Shown: positions 41,752 through 58,551 of the stretch, one piece after another
How positions within the stretch are numbered: the stretch's first letter is position 1
Layout of the letters: each line of letters begins with the position of its first letter
DNA from: Agelas oroides
Lineage: Eukaryota > Porifera > Demospongiae > Agelasida > Agelasidae
Assembly (NCBI GenBank): GCA_949130485.1
Contig: OX422183.1
Span: forward strand, 491,501-555,500
Length of the DNA: 64,000 nucleotides
Direction: 5' to 3'
Position numbers and translations under genes: made by a program
Notes under the pieces: model-generated
Told to the model about the DNA's origin: nothing
Database searches by the model: none
The model's input: only the letters and a program-made list of their open reading frames with translations

Positions 41752-43053
41752 CACACTCTCTCACTAAATCCACACCTGCACCTCACACACACCCCATCAC
41801 ATCCTGATTCATGTGACATTGTATGGATTTCTTTTCTTCAATCATCAAAATTGATGAGGGAGAAAGAGAAGAGGAAGAGGTCCACCCCATTGTAGATTTC
41901 TTTCTTCAATCATCAAAGGGAGGGATGGGAGGGAGGGAAGAGGGGGAGGGAGAAATTTAAAGAGAAGAGGAAGAAGAGGCCCACTACAGTATTAGCACGT
42001 TCATTAGCACTAGTTGATACTCTGTGTGTTAAGTGCTGTTGTTAAGGAAAGGAAGTTACGAGGCAAAGTTGACACCTCTGGCTTAAGCCCCCTAGTGCTC
42101 TAGCTGCCACTGCATGAGCCACGACAGCTGGATGTAGCAATCTAACGTAAACTCGCGAGTATAAGTACCCATTGATTACAAGTATTGCTATCAAGTACCC
42201 ACACAAATACCCCATGAATGTACCCTGCGTTGTCGGTACTGCAAAAATGTGCAATTTTGAAATATACTTATGTTCCTGAGTTTTCAATCCCTTCCTCAAT
42301 GAATACCCTCTGAGTCACACATTCCCACTCGCACAACTCACATGCACACACATCATCACACACACATCCTCACTCACCTCCACATTCCCACTCACACAAT
42401 CCTCTATAATCCTTCTATTTTTGCCTCATAATATCTAATTTCCAGCATGAGGCAAGATGCTCTGAGTTGTGTCAGTTATCGTCAGTATTTGCCTATGGCT
42501 TAGATGTGTATATAAGCAGTGTTGTATAATTCATAAGGAGGATTTATAATACCGGGCCGGCCAATTATTGCACCCACCACGTACCTCCACATACACCATA
42601 TCCACCACGTACCTCCACATACACCACATCCACCACATACCTCCACATATATCCTCAGTGCAAATGCAATGGATTTTACTGACATTCAATGGCTGTACAT
42701 GGTTTGTTTGCAGCTAGGGAAGCATCGTGGAGGAGAGGGATCGATATATAATAGACCCTTTCTGATCATGAGCATCGGGTAACTGGATGGAGATCAAGCA
42801 ATAGCGTGGAGACATGCATTGTGATTCTTGGAAGGGCCAGATGGGTACGGTAAGTTGTATTTTTCAATAGCTGAAAATCTCACTATTTCCACATACATGA
42901 CTTGATTGTACATTAGTGACAGTTTGGTACCAATGCCAATAAAAATGTGCTTTTCATAACACTGTGAGGAAACATTGTATGACTGTGGGAAAATAAACAA
43001 CTAAGTTCTTTTTGCAGAAGAGTGTGCTGGAGGAGAGAGAACTGTCCCTAGTG
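41752..43053. other. Convergent spacer between LEO1 and the TM-protein gene
   Basis: Holds an approximately 75-bp tandem duplication (TTTCTTCAATCATCAAA at about 41833 and 41900) and a 33-bp triplet of ACCTCCACATACACCA units at 42572-42650. It also holds the left arm (42131-42307) of an inverted repeat whose mate is 43487-43721. No gene seen. Both 3' UTRs must lie here. Confidence 0.6.
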
Positions 43054-47843
<4,790 letters not shown>

Positions 47844-48085
47844 GCTCGATCAAGCTACTGTAGGCCCCCACCCACTAATCAATGATTTACTGTCCCCAGA
47901 CCAAATTGTAAAAAATTAGGCAGGACAATCTGCCAAAAATTGAGCATGGGAACGAGACTGTATTCTTGATGCGATTCCAGACTGGGGACGGGAATGTGGT
48001 CTATGACGTCATCTTTTGCGGTTTGTGTGGTGCGCTACAAATAGAAGCAAAGACAGGAACAAATTAGGTAGTAGGAAGTTTCAAG
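47844..48085. promoter_or_regulatory. Candidate bidirectional promoter with CRE palindrome, TM protein / SRPRA
   Basis: 242 bp between divergent start codons. It contains a perfect cAMP-response element TGACGTCA at 48004-48011, 75 bp upstream of the SRPRA ATG. No TATA box seen. The promoter role is inferred from position. Confidence 0.5.
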
Positions 48086-51000
48086 ATGTTGGATTTGTTC
48101 ACCATCTTCACGAAAGGTGGGATCGTTCTGTGGTATTTTCAGGGAACTGCGCTTTCCCTCACACCAGCTGTGAACGCTCTTATTAAGTCTGTCATCCTTC
48201 AGGTATGGTAGCTCTCAAGTAATTTTTAATTGACAATGCTACCTGATGTCCCTCCTGTCTCTAGTCACTTTTGTTGGCTAATACTTTGCCTCCTTGTTGT
48301 CTGTGTAAAAGGAAACAAAAAATGTTTACAAAATTTCTTCAAATTCCATATCCCCTGCATCTCATGAGGCAACTCAATTTTCTTTCTTGCCTTCACAGGA
48401 GCGTGGCGGTGCCAATGCATTCAACCATGGAGCTGTCACTCTCAAGTTCAAGATGGACAATGAGTATGAACTCATGTTTGTGGTGAGTAACTTCTCCCTC
48501 CTCCTCCCTCCTCCTTCTCCTCCCTCCTCCTTCTCCTCCCTCCTCCTTCTCCTCCCTCCTCCTTCTCCTCCCTCCTCCTTCTCCTCCCTCCTCCTTCCTC
48601 CTCCTTCTCCTCCCTCCTCCTTCTCCTCTCGTCCTCTTCCTCCTCCTTCCTCCTCCCTCCTCCCTCCTCCTTCTCCTCCCTCCTTCTCTTCTCGTCCTCT
48701 TCCTCCTCCTTCCTCCTTCCTCCTTCCTCCTCCCTCCTCCCTCCTCCTCCTCCTCCCTCCTCCTTCTCCTCTCGTCCTGTTCCTCCTCCTTCTTCCTCCC
48801 TCCTCCTCCTCCTCCTCCTCCTCTCCTTCTCCTCTTCCTCCTCCTCCTCCTCCTTCCTCCTCCCTCCTCCTTCTCCTCCCTCCTCCCTCCTCCTTCTCCT
48901 CCCTCCTCCTTCCTCCTCCTCCTCCTCCTTCCTCCTCCCTCCTCCTTCTCCTCCCTCCTCCCTCCTCCTTCTCCTCCCTCCTCCTTCCTCCTCCTCCTCC
49001 TTCCTCCTCCCTCCTCCTTCTCCTCCCTCCTCCTTCCTCCTCCCTCCTCCTTCTCCTCCCTCCTCCCTCCTTCTCCTCTCGTCCTCTTCCTCCTCCTTCC
49101 TCCTCCCTCCTCCTTTTCCTCCCTCCTCCTTCCTCCTCCCTCCTCCTTCTCCTCCCTCCTTCTCCTCTCGTCCTCTTCCTCCTCCTTCCTCCTCCCTCCT
49201 CCTTCTCCTCCTCCTCCTCCTCCTCCTCCTCCTCTCCTTCTCCTCCTCCCTCCTCCTCCCTCCTCCTTCCTCCTCCTTCTCCTCTCCTCCTCCTCCTCCT
49301 CCTTCCTCCTCCCTCCTCCTTCTCCTCCCTCCTCCTCCCCCCTCCTCCCTCCTCCCTCCTCCTCCCTCCTCCTCCCTCACCTTCCCTCTCACTCTCTTTC
49401 TCTCTCTTTCTCTCACACACACACACATGCACACACAGGCAGTGTACCAAAAGATTCTCCAGCTCTCGTATGTGGACAAGCTGATAGACCAGGTTCATTT
49501 GGCATTCAGAGATAAATACAAGAACGAGCTGGCTACGGGCCCATACCAACGAATGAACTTTGGGGCTGACTTCGAGGTAAGAAGGGATGGGGGTTGAGAA
49601 ACTTTTCCTCCCTCCATGCTTTCCCCCTGTCTCTTCACTTTCTCTTCTTTGCCTTGCCCCCCTCCTTCCTCTCTTTTCCTCCTCTCCTTCGAATTTCTTC
49701 TTTTCCCTTTCCTCCATCTCCTCCACTCTACTCCCCCTCTCTCCATCTCTCCATTCTCACTACCCCTCTCTTCCTCCCTACTCTTCTTTCCTCTTCTCCA
49801 TCCCTTACATCCCCTTTCTCCCTCCTCACTTCATTCCTCCTCACTCCACTTCCTCTTTTCCTTTCTCTTCTTTGCCTTGCCCCCCTCCTTCCCCCTTATT
49901 TCCTCCTCTCCTTCATTTTCTTACCTCTTCTCCCTCTCAACATTTCTCCTCTCTATCAGAACATTCTTCATATATTGGAGGAACAAGTACGTGTCGAATC
50001 CTCACTCCCTCGTCGGATGAAATCCTTTGAGGAGAGCAAGAAAGCAGACAGAGCCGTCCTGTCTATAAACAAATCACACCCTGAGATCAAGCCCAGCGAA
50101 GAGAAAGAGGTGACAGTAAATGGGAAGGAAGAGGAGGAGGAAGAGGAGGAGGAAGCTTCAGGGCAACGCTCCATTGGAGAGGGAGGAAGGGCCAAGGCTC
50201 TGGCAAAACTTGGGGTGGCTACAAGGGGAGGTGGGAGGAGAGGAAGGGGAGCAGCTAAGAAGCCAGCTTCACAGTGAGCACCATAATGAGTGCATGTTTC
50301 ATATGAGGATGATGACTTTCATGTTTGGATGAACCCGCTCTGATCAACTTTGCACATAACTTTGGGCAGTTCATAAGTAAAATAAATGCGTTGACGTAAG
50401 TCTTACCACAGAAGGATGTTTGGAAGAAGTCTCTCTACTGAACTAATTAAGACAGAGATTACGTTTTTTACGAGTGAAGAAAAGCAGTTTTGAATCCAAC
50501 ATTTCAGCTATACTTTGACGGTCTCCATCAATAGGATGGCCTTGCAGTAAATTTGCTCTATACATTTTATAGATATGCGTGAAGATAGGTTGGATTTTAC
50601 TTGGCATAGCTGTTCTTCGGCTCAGGGTGTTCTACATGTAGAGTAAAGTAGAGCCATGGTAGAGTTCAGTAAAGTTAAGTAGAGTCACGTAGAGTCAAGT
50701 AGAGTGTATAAACTATCCTGTTTATCAAAATTTTGGATTAAGCTTTCGCTGGTGAAAAAAGGTTCAACATGTATTACTGTCTTGGGGTAGTACTTTGAGC
50801 CACCCACACAACATTGTCATCTTAATACTCCTCACATGCAACACACACTCTTCACAAAGGTCCTCAAAGTCTCCCCCGAAACCATCAAAGCGTGTGAAGG
50901 AGGCAAGGCGCTGGGATGGTGTGGTGTCTCGTGAAGAGGCAGCCGGTCTCGACCATTCTGAAATGTCCGCCGGCAACGGAGTGAACGGGGGACAGGCTGG

Positions 51001-53197
51001 TGGGGAGTTCAAGCCAGATGTGAGTAGCACTGTTCCATTTAGTGCATGTCAAGTCCTAGAGTTAAATTGTACTGTAATCTCCCAGAACACTCCTCAAAAA
51101 CGTGTATTGCTTTGATATTTACTCAAAACGTGCACGTGATGAGGTACATGTAGAACATGGTTGAAATAAATAGAATGGCTGAGGTCATCACTAACGGGGT
51201 GAACGGGGGTCAGGCTGGTGGGGAGTTCAAGCCAGATGTGAGTAGCACTGTTTCAATTAGTGCACAGTCAAGAATTTAACTCCCAGTCAAGTCCCTAAAA
51301 ATTGGAGTTAAATCTGGTGGTGATTCCTCAAGATGTGTATTGATGTGTATTGATTTGATATTTACATCAATATTACAAGTTGAACTTCAGTAAATAGGTC
51401 AATGGCTGAATTTAACTCCCAGTCAAGTCCCTAAAAATTAGAGTTAAATCTCCCAGGGTGGTGATTCCTCAAGATGTGTATTGATTTGATTCCTCAAGAT
51501 GTGTATTGATTTGATATTTAATTTGAACTTCAGTAAATAAGTCAATGGCTGTAATAAAATGGATTTTGGAGGTCAGCACTAATGGATTTTTGTAGATCAG
51601 ATTTAATGCACTCACAAAAACTGATTGATTCCTCAAAAATGTGTATTGCTTTGATATACTCAGTATTTCACTTAAAAACATGCACCTAGATAAGGTACAT
51701 GGTTGAAGGTTAGTAAATAGAATGGCTGAGGTCATCACTAATGGATTTTTGTAGATCAACAGACAAGTTTTGCTGTGTTTTACTGAGAAGGGTCCCACTT
51801 TACAAATGAGGTTTAGGGGCTTCAAAGTTTGGTCTAGTCTAGTTGTTTCAATTAGCAACGGTCAACCTCGCACCATCCCACTTGCAAACATTCTAGCTCC
51901 TAGCTCATGCAATGACTTGTTGCTTGCGGTCTCTCTGGCCGTGCACACCTTCATTTGTTAGTCCCACCTCTGCCTCTCCAACAACATGTAGCCGTGTGTA
52001 CTACAGCATACGTACATGTATAGATTTGTGGGCATTCTTTCAGGAGAAAATACCTATTGTAATCGAAAGGTTATTGGAAAAAGCAAGCTTTGTTTTGAAG
52101 GGACTACAGTACAATCCTACAATGATTTTGATACATGTGTCAGTGGGTGTGGTCTCTCTGCCCTATGCAGTACTCTCTGGTGGGTCAGATGAAGGGAGAA
52201 CTGAAGTCACTGGAAGTGCAGGAGGAGGAGGAGGAGGAGGAGGAGGAGGAAACAGAGAAGAAGAGTGCTGCATCTCAAGACAAGAAACCAGCCAGGTGAG
52301 TGTGTTACATGTACTTCATTCTAGATAAAGAGTCTGGGAATGAAACTTGTGTGAGTGTCTATCAAACCCTATAGATGATTTCATCCATCCCTCATTCTCC
52401 TCCCTATGTTCTACCTCACTCTCTCTCCTTCGTCCCTCCTTCCCTGCTTCTGTCCTTTCCTAACTCCCTCCCCCTCGCTCTCTCTTCCCCTCCCTTCCCT
52501 CCCTTCCTTCTCTCCCTCTCTCTCCCCCTCCCTCTCCTCAGCTCTGGTGGTGGTGGTGTGTTCTCATTCTTTGCATCACTCACCCGAGGTCGGACGATCA
52601 CACGAGAGGCCATGGATCCAGTGCTGGAGAGGATGAAAGAACATCTCATTACAAAGAACGTAGCAGCTGAGATTGCTGAGAAGCTTTGTAACTCAGTGGC
52701 TGCTAAACTGGAGGGAAAGACCATTGGCACATTCAGTGGTGAGCTAGGAGGGGGAGGGAAGGGAGGAAGGAAGGGGAAAGGACGGGGGGGGGGGGGGGGG
52801 GGGGGGGGGGGGAAGAAAGGGGAAGGAGAAGAGGAGGGGGGAAAGAAAGGGGAAGGAGAAGAGGAGGGGGGAAAGAAAGGGGAAGGAGAAGAGGAGGGGG
52901 GAAAGAAAGGGGAAGGAGAAGAGGAGGGGGGAAAGAAAGGGGAAGGAGAAGAGGAGGGGGGAAAGAAAGGGGAAGGAGAAGAGGAGGGGGGAAAGGAGAG
53001 GGAAGGGGAAAGGTGAGAGGGGAAGAGGGAAAGGAGAATGGAGGGTAGGCCATTGGGGCATTCAGTGCTTAGCTAGCTATGGGGGGGCAGTAGGGAGAGA
53101 GTGGGGAAGATGAGGAAGGAGGGGGAGAGAAGAGATCACTTGGACATTCAGTGCTGAGCCTAAGGGGGAGAAGGATTATAGTTCAGGACTCACTGCA

Positions 53198-53254
<57 letters not shown>

Positions 53255-53432
53255 CAATCAGGTATCCAGTCGACTGTACGTGCCAGTATGGAGGAGTCAC
53301 TGTTCCAGATATTGAGTCCGAAGCGTCGTATCAACATCCTCCGTGACGTGATGGCGAGGGAGAAGGGAGGGCGGCCCTACACAATCACCTTCTGTGGGGT
53401 CAACGGAGTCGGCAAGTCTACCAACCTAGCAA

Positions 53433-53467
<35 letters not shown>

Positions 53468-56244
53468 AGGGGGGGGGTGTGGATGTGTGGGTGTTGCTAG
53501 TTTTGGATGTGTCTCTCTGGATCTCAAACATCCAAAATTATGCACTGCAACCATCAGTTGATTATTGCATGCGCAGAACTTCATACTTTAATTAATTCAA
53601 TGTTTTGGTATATGACTGATTTTGATGTATGTTCGGGAGCACATAACAATGCACAGAACCTTGTCACTTCAATGCTACGTTTTAGTCCTGAGGGGCCTTC
53701 CATAGGCATATTATACAATATACAATGCTGGTTGCTATTTCCACTTTCCCAGGCCTTCCCGCAGCTCCACCTTACAAATGGACATAGGCATATACAGTAT
53801 ACTTCGCTCCCAGACTTTACGAACAGACGAAAGTGTCCAGCATTGTACCGTATAGCTAGAAATTTTTGCGGATTAAAATTTTTGCGGATAGCCCTTCGAC
53901 AAACTTTTCGCAATTTAAGTTTCAAGGATGGGCCTTGGCGAATGTACGTATGGTTTGCCCCGTCTGAGGGTAATTTTCGAGGGTAAAATTTTCGAGGTTT
54001 GATGCGTATCCGTAAAAAACGTGAAAATTTTAGTCCTCGAAAATTTCTAGCTATACGGTATTCCTTGATGAAATTTTGTGCATGCTGTTTGGTCATAAAT
54101 ATCTTACTGACAGAACCAGTCATTCTTACCGACTTACACTGACAGTGATACATATGTTTGCTCATGAACGTCCAACCTGGCCTGTCATATTGACCCACTT
54201 ACACTCACACACAGGTGGCCTTCTGGCTGATGGAGAACGGGCTGCGTGTATTGATAGCAGCGTGTGACACGTTCCGCTCTGGGGCAGTGGAGCAACTGCG
54301 GACACACACACACCACCTGAATGCCCTCCACCCAGCAGAGGGCGGTCTGCCCGCTGTGTCACTGTATGCTAAGGGGTATGACAAGGACGCAGCTGGAGTT
54401 GCTACTGATGCTATACATTATGGTAAGAGAGAGGGGAGGGAGGAGGGGGGGGAGGGGAGGAGGAGGGATAGAGGAGGGGTGGAGAGGGGAGGGAGGAGGG
54501 GGGGAGAGCAGGGAGGAGAGGAACTACTGATGCTATACATTATGGTAAGGGAGAAGGGAGGGAGGAGGGGGGGAGAAAGGGGAGGGAGAGTGATGGTCTG
54601 CCCACTGTGTCACTGTATACCAAGGTGTGTGAGTAGACACGGGGGTAAGGAGGAGGGAGAGGGGAGAATATTGTTATAATAGAGAGGGTATATGCAGTGT
54701 TATTGTAATCAGTGAGTGGGGGAGAGGGAATTAGTGACTGTGTACACAACTGTTTCACAAATGGTGTTTTAATTAGTTCTCTCCCACTCCTCTTCCTTCC
54801 TCCCTCCCTCACTCCCTCACTCTTTCCCTCCCTAACCCTCCTCTCCTCCCAGCTCAGCAGCAGCGCTATGATGTGGTCTTGGTGGACACAGCCGGGAGGA
54901 TGCAGAACAACGAACCTCTCATGAGAGCCCTCGCCAAGGTAAGCGCATGCAGTTGCATGACTAGACTGACTGACAGACTAAGAGAGAGCTTGAAACAGAA
55001 AGACAGTGACAAGTCACATCTCCTGAAAATATGCAGTGCTGTAACGCTAGCTGCTCCTCTCCCCTCCTCTCTCTCCCCCACTCCCCCCCCCCCCCCCACC
55101 TCTCCCAGCTGATTCGAGTGAATGCTCCTGACCTTGTCTTGTTTGTGGGGGAGGCGCTCGTCGGTAATGAGGCTGTTGACCAATTGGCCAAGTTCAACGA
55201 AGCACTGGTGGACCACTCCGAGGAGGGCACGCTACGCACCATCGATGGTATCGTCCTCACCAAGTTTGACACTATCGACGACAAGGTACGCTGAGTCTCA
55301 CACTGTCCCCTCTCACACACACCCTCCCACCTCCACACAGACCTTCCACTTCTACAACACACACACCTTGCTTTCTACCTCCTCATACGTACATGTACCA
55401 CACACATCCTCCCTCCTCATTCGCCTCCATGTGTATATACAATGCCATGAGACTTCCTACATCTATCTACCTCACACTATCATATGCACCCCACACACTC
55501 CTCACCTTTTTCTACTATCACACACTGTCACCCCTCTCCTTCCACCTCCTCACATACAGTACATTCTCATTCAACATACTATGATATCCTTCTCTCGTCT
55601 TGAGATCTCACATGTACGGACCCTCATCCCCCTCCCCACCTCCACAAACATATGCACACCCCCCACCTCCACACAACGGTCACACACATCCTCATCCCTC
55701 CAACCTTCACACAACGGTCACACACATCCTCATCCCCCCAACCTCCACACAACGGTGACACACACCCTCATCCCCCCACCTCCACACAACGGTCACACAC
55801 ACTCTCTCCTTTCACCTCCACACAACGGTCACACACACCCTCATCCCCCCACCTCCACACAACGGTCACACACACCCTCATCCCCCCACCTCCACACAAC
55901 GGTCACACACACCCACTCCTTTCACCTCCACACAATGGTCGCACACACACCCACTCCTTTCACCTCCACACAACTGTCATGCACACCCTCTCCTTTCATC
56001 TCCGCAAACACCCTCATCGCCCCCTTACCATCCTCTTCCCAAGCTTCTTGGTTGTATAATGCACACTCACCCTCCCCCACCCACACACACCTCCCACTCA
56101 CCCTCCTCCCACCCACAGGTAGGGGCTGCTATCTCAATGACGTACACCACGGGACAGCCCATCGTGTTTGTGGGCACAGGACAGCGTTACACTGACATAC
56201 GCAGCTTCGAACCCCCAGTGGTTGTCAGCACCTTGCTCAAGTAA
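48086..56244 (+). CDS. SRPRA: Signal recognition particle receptor subunit alpha
   Basis: GTPase on the ER surface that docks SRP-ribosome complexes. Twelve exons: 48086-48202, 48399-48482, 49439-49576, 49960-50273, 50860-51019, 52171-52295, 52542-52738, 53262-53434, 54215-54422, 54853-54938, 55109-55285 and 56119-56244. They total 634 residues, close to the 638 of human SRPRA. The N-terminal SRX domain ([36 protein letters not shown]) binds SRPRB. A charged linker rich in Lys/Glu follows. The NG GTPase shows G1 [23 protein letters not shown]3 VDTAGRMQ, G4 TKFD and G5 [11 protein letters not shown], with [16 protein letters not shown] intact. All joins keep phase. The exon 6 polyglutamate run is coded by a GAG repeat. 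Introns 5 and 9 and the 3' flank carry partial copies of exon ends. Confidence 0.97.
48487..49385. repeat. ~900-bp (CTCCTCCTT)n polypyrimidine tract, SRPRA intron 2
   Basis: Near-pure C/T sequence of CTCCTCCCTCCTCCTTCTCC-type units with occasional TCTCGTCC, organised in higher-order blocks of about 100-150 bp. It is the sense-strand pyrimidine side of the intron and precedes a short (AC)n and the acceptor at 49438. The purine strand stays open for 450 codons of Glu/Arg/Gly, which is not coding. Confidence 0.98.
51170..51250 (+). pseudogene. Duplicate of the SRPRA exon 5 end, with donor
   Basis: GGGGTGAACGGGGGTCAGGC...GAGTTCAAGCCAGATGTGAG repeats 50981-51025 nearly exactly, including the GTGAGT donor and downstream TAGCACTGTT. 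No acceptor precedes it. Intron 5 to about 51760 is built of further short tandem duplications (TTAAATCTCCCAG and TGATTCCTCAA(G/A)A(T/A)GTGTATTG blocks). Confidence 0.8.
52788..53010. repeat. Poly-G run and 30-bp GA-rich minisatellite, SRPRA intron 7
   Basis: A 27-base G run (52786-52812) is followed by six perfect 30-bp units of GAAAGAAAGGGGAAGGAGAA plus GAGGAGGGGG, directly downstream of the exon 7 donor. Confidence 0.95.
53848..54058. mobile_element. TA-flanked MITE (~211 bp), SRPRA intron 8
   Basis: CCGTATAGCTAGAAATTTTT is the inverse of AAAATTTCTAGCTATACGG, and inner repeats (TTTTTGCGGATA, TTTTCGAGG) give further pairing. TA occurs on both sides (53846-53847 and 54059-54060). Confidence 0.8.
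54525..54630 (+). pseudogene. Fragment copies of the SRPRA exon 9 end
   Basis: ACTACTGATGCTATACATTA with TGGTAAG repeats the exon 9 end and donor (54400-54426), and CACTGTGTCACTGTATACCA resembles 54352-54371. The order is scrambled relative to the exon, so this is a small intronic rearranged duplication. Confidence 0.7.
55640..55990. repeat. 33-34-bp minisatellite, SRPRA intron 11
   Basis: About nine units of CCACCTCCACACAACGGTCA followed by CACACACCCTCATCC or CACACTCTCTCCTTT. C/A-rich, in the acceptor half of the intron. Confidence 0.9.
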
Positions 56245-56389
56245 CTTGATGAGGGACGTGTGGAGCTAATGACATATTGAACTGTGTTTTATGTTGTATA
56301 TCTTCAGTATGACTTTTCATGAATTTTAAAACTTTGTATGCGTAAATAGATGTCAACAGCGCATGATGACATCGTTATTACGTCATCTT

Positions 56390-57430
56390 GTAGATGTATG
56401 CCATGCTGCAAGCCACTGGCTTTATAGACTCAGTCAGTTGCTAGTAAAACCTGGTCAGACCTCAATCCTTACCTTGTCTGGCCTTTCCCTGGCCTCCTCT
56501 TTGCAAGTTTCTACATGTAGGTTTTTCTTTTCCCTGACTAAACTTCCCTTTCCCACTGTCCAGTTTTTGATCGCTCACAATCTAAGCTACAGAGAGGTGG
56601 CGTTGGTTCATAAGGCTACAACCCAGAGTATGACCTTCAGTTATGTGTCAGTTGCTGTGAGTAGTGTGTAATGCCTCCTTGTGAAAACAAGCTTGTGTTT
56701 AGAAGCAGCAGAAAGGCCACAGTGGCCAAGACTGTATTCATTGAGTAGGCCCAGGTCTTGCGATCGTATGCCTACATTGCCTAGCCTAGTTGGTGACAGT
56801 GGCCAGGTGCTTTACATGTAGCCTCATTCTCTGGCTCCCCACTGCACCTCTTGTGCCCGTTGGGAGAGCTTGGAAATGGCTACTGGCTTTATAGACTCAA
56901 GTCAGTTGCTAGTGAAACCTGGTCAGGCCTCGAGTCTTACCTTGTCCCTGGCCTCCTCTTTGCAAGCTAGTTTCCCACTAATTTCTTTGATCGCTCACAG
57001 TGTACACTACAGAGGGGTGGCATTGATATCATGCAGGTTCATAGTGGGGGCTGCTATCTCAATGACGTACACCACAGGACAGCCTATTGTGTTTGTGGGC
57101 ACAGGACAGCGTTACACTGACATACGCAGCTTCGAACCCCCAGCACTTTGCTCAAGTAACTTGATGAGGGACGTGTGGAGCTAATGACACCACTGACATA
57201 TTGGGCTGTTTTATCTTCAGTATGACTTTTCATGAATTTAACAACTTTGTATGCGTAAATAGATGTCAAGAGTGCATGATGATGTCATTTTTATTGCGGA
57301 GGAGATAAAATGACGTCATCTTGTAGATGTACAATCATGCTATTGATGAGGCAAGCCACTTTATATAGACTTTCAGTCAGTTGCTAGTGACTCAAGTCCA
57401 AGTTATATTCATATCAGGTTCATAGTGGCT
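56390..57430. repeat. Tandem duplication of the SRPRA 3' end region
   Basis: GGCTTTATAGACTCA(A)GTCAGTTGC and CTGGCCTCCTCTTTGCAAG occur at 56415-56510 and 56885-56965, and a third partial copy lies at 57355-57390. The second unit carries the last-exon copy at 57044-57185. Confidence 0.85.
57044..57185 (+). pseudogene. Decayed duplicate of SRPRA last exon
   Basis: Reads [20 protein letters not shown] and [13 protein letters not shown] almost identically to 56119-56244. It then lacks about 13 bases corresponding to TGGTTGTCAGCAC, which shifts the frame before the stop. 3'-UTR similarity continues to about 57300. An AG precedes the block (CATAG), so inclusion as an alternative last exon is conceivable and would change the final residues. 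Confidence 0.85.
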
Positions 57431-57809
57431 GCCCAGAGTATGACCCTCGATCATTACATGTAACCTCATTCTCTTGTGCCCCTTTTGTGGAGGGGAGAGC
57501 TCGATATTGAATGATTGAGGCTATGCATGACTGTGTTCTTTACAGCAGGTGACTCCCACTCACAGGGTAATGAGAGGAGAGCACACACACACATATGCTT
57601 GACTACATATCAATTACCATGCTAGCCCTCACAATCCCCCCTACATGTATAGTACATTAATTAGATAATAACGTGCGTAACATCCAAATTTGTACGGGAA
57701 TAGAAAAGTACAAGAATTGTTAATAGAGCTATTCCATATAAAACACACACACACACAACACTGCTTCATATCACTGTCTACTTAGAGAAGCATCTGAAGG
57801 GGCCAGGTC

Positions 57810-58512
57810 TCAGGGGCCAAATTCTGTGGGTAATGGAGGAATGTAGGAGAAACCGGCAAAAGTGTCATCCGTCACGCTAACAGACACGCCCCCAGACTTG
57901 GGCGGGGAGGGGGTATCCGAGACAACCTCCCGTGTGAACTCGGGGTCAAAATGTCTGAGGTCCAGGTCACCACTGACGTTGGGATTGAACGGTGGTTCTA
58001 TACGCTTGTGGTATAGGTCGTCCCATTTAATGGTGCGAAAGAACGGATGTGCCATAATGTCCTTGGCGCCTCCGATGCCAGAACCGAGTCGCTGTTCCTT
58101 ATTCTTCTGCAATAACCCTTCTAAAAGGTTACGAGCGCTCGGCGTGATGTGTGGGCGGAGTCTCAACGGTTTGTGGAGAATATTATCGTACATCTCTGCT
58201 ACATCCCGGCTATAAAACGGTGGGAGACCATATAACATCTCATATGTGACCACGCCCAAGCACCACCAGTCTACGGCCCTTCCATAGTCTTGTTTACGTA
58301 AGACCTCTGGTGCCAGGTACTCTGGTGTCCCGCAGAACGTGGTCGTGGTTTCGCCAAACTTGAGGTTCTCCTTGCATAGGCCAAAGTCGGTGAGCACAAT
58401 GTGTCCGGTTGCACCGAGGAGGATGTTCTCGGGTTTGAGGTCTCGGTAGACAATGTTCAGGCCGTGGAGGTAGCTGAGAGCCGACGTGATCTCCGCAGCG
58501 TAGAACCTGTGG

Positions 58513-58551
<39 letters not shown>

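Noticed and set aside
48374-49726. 450-codon minus-strand frame and 365-codon plus-strand frame in the SRPRA intron 2 tract
   Set aside because: Pure (CTCCTCCTT)n low complexity; lies between two well-supported exons and has no sequence of its own.
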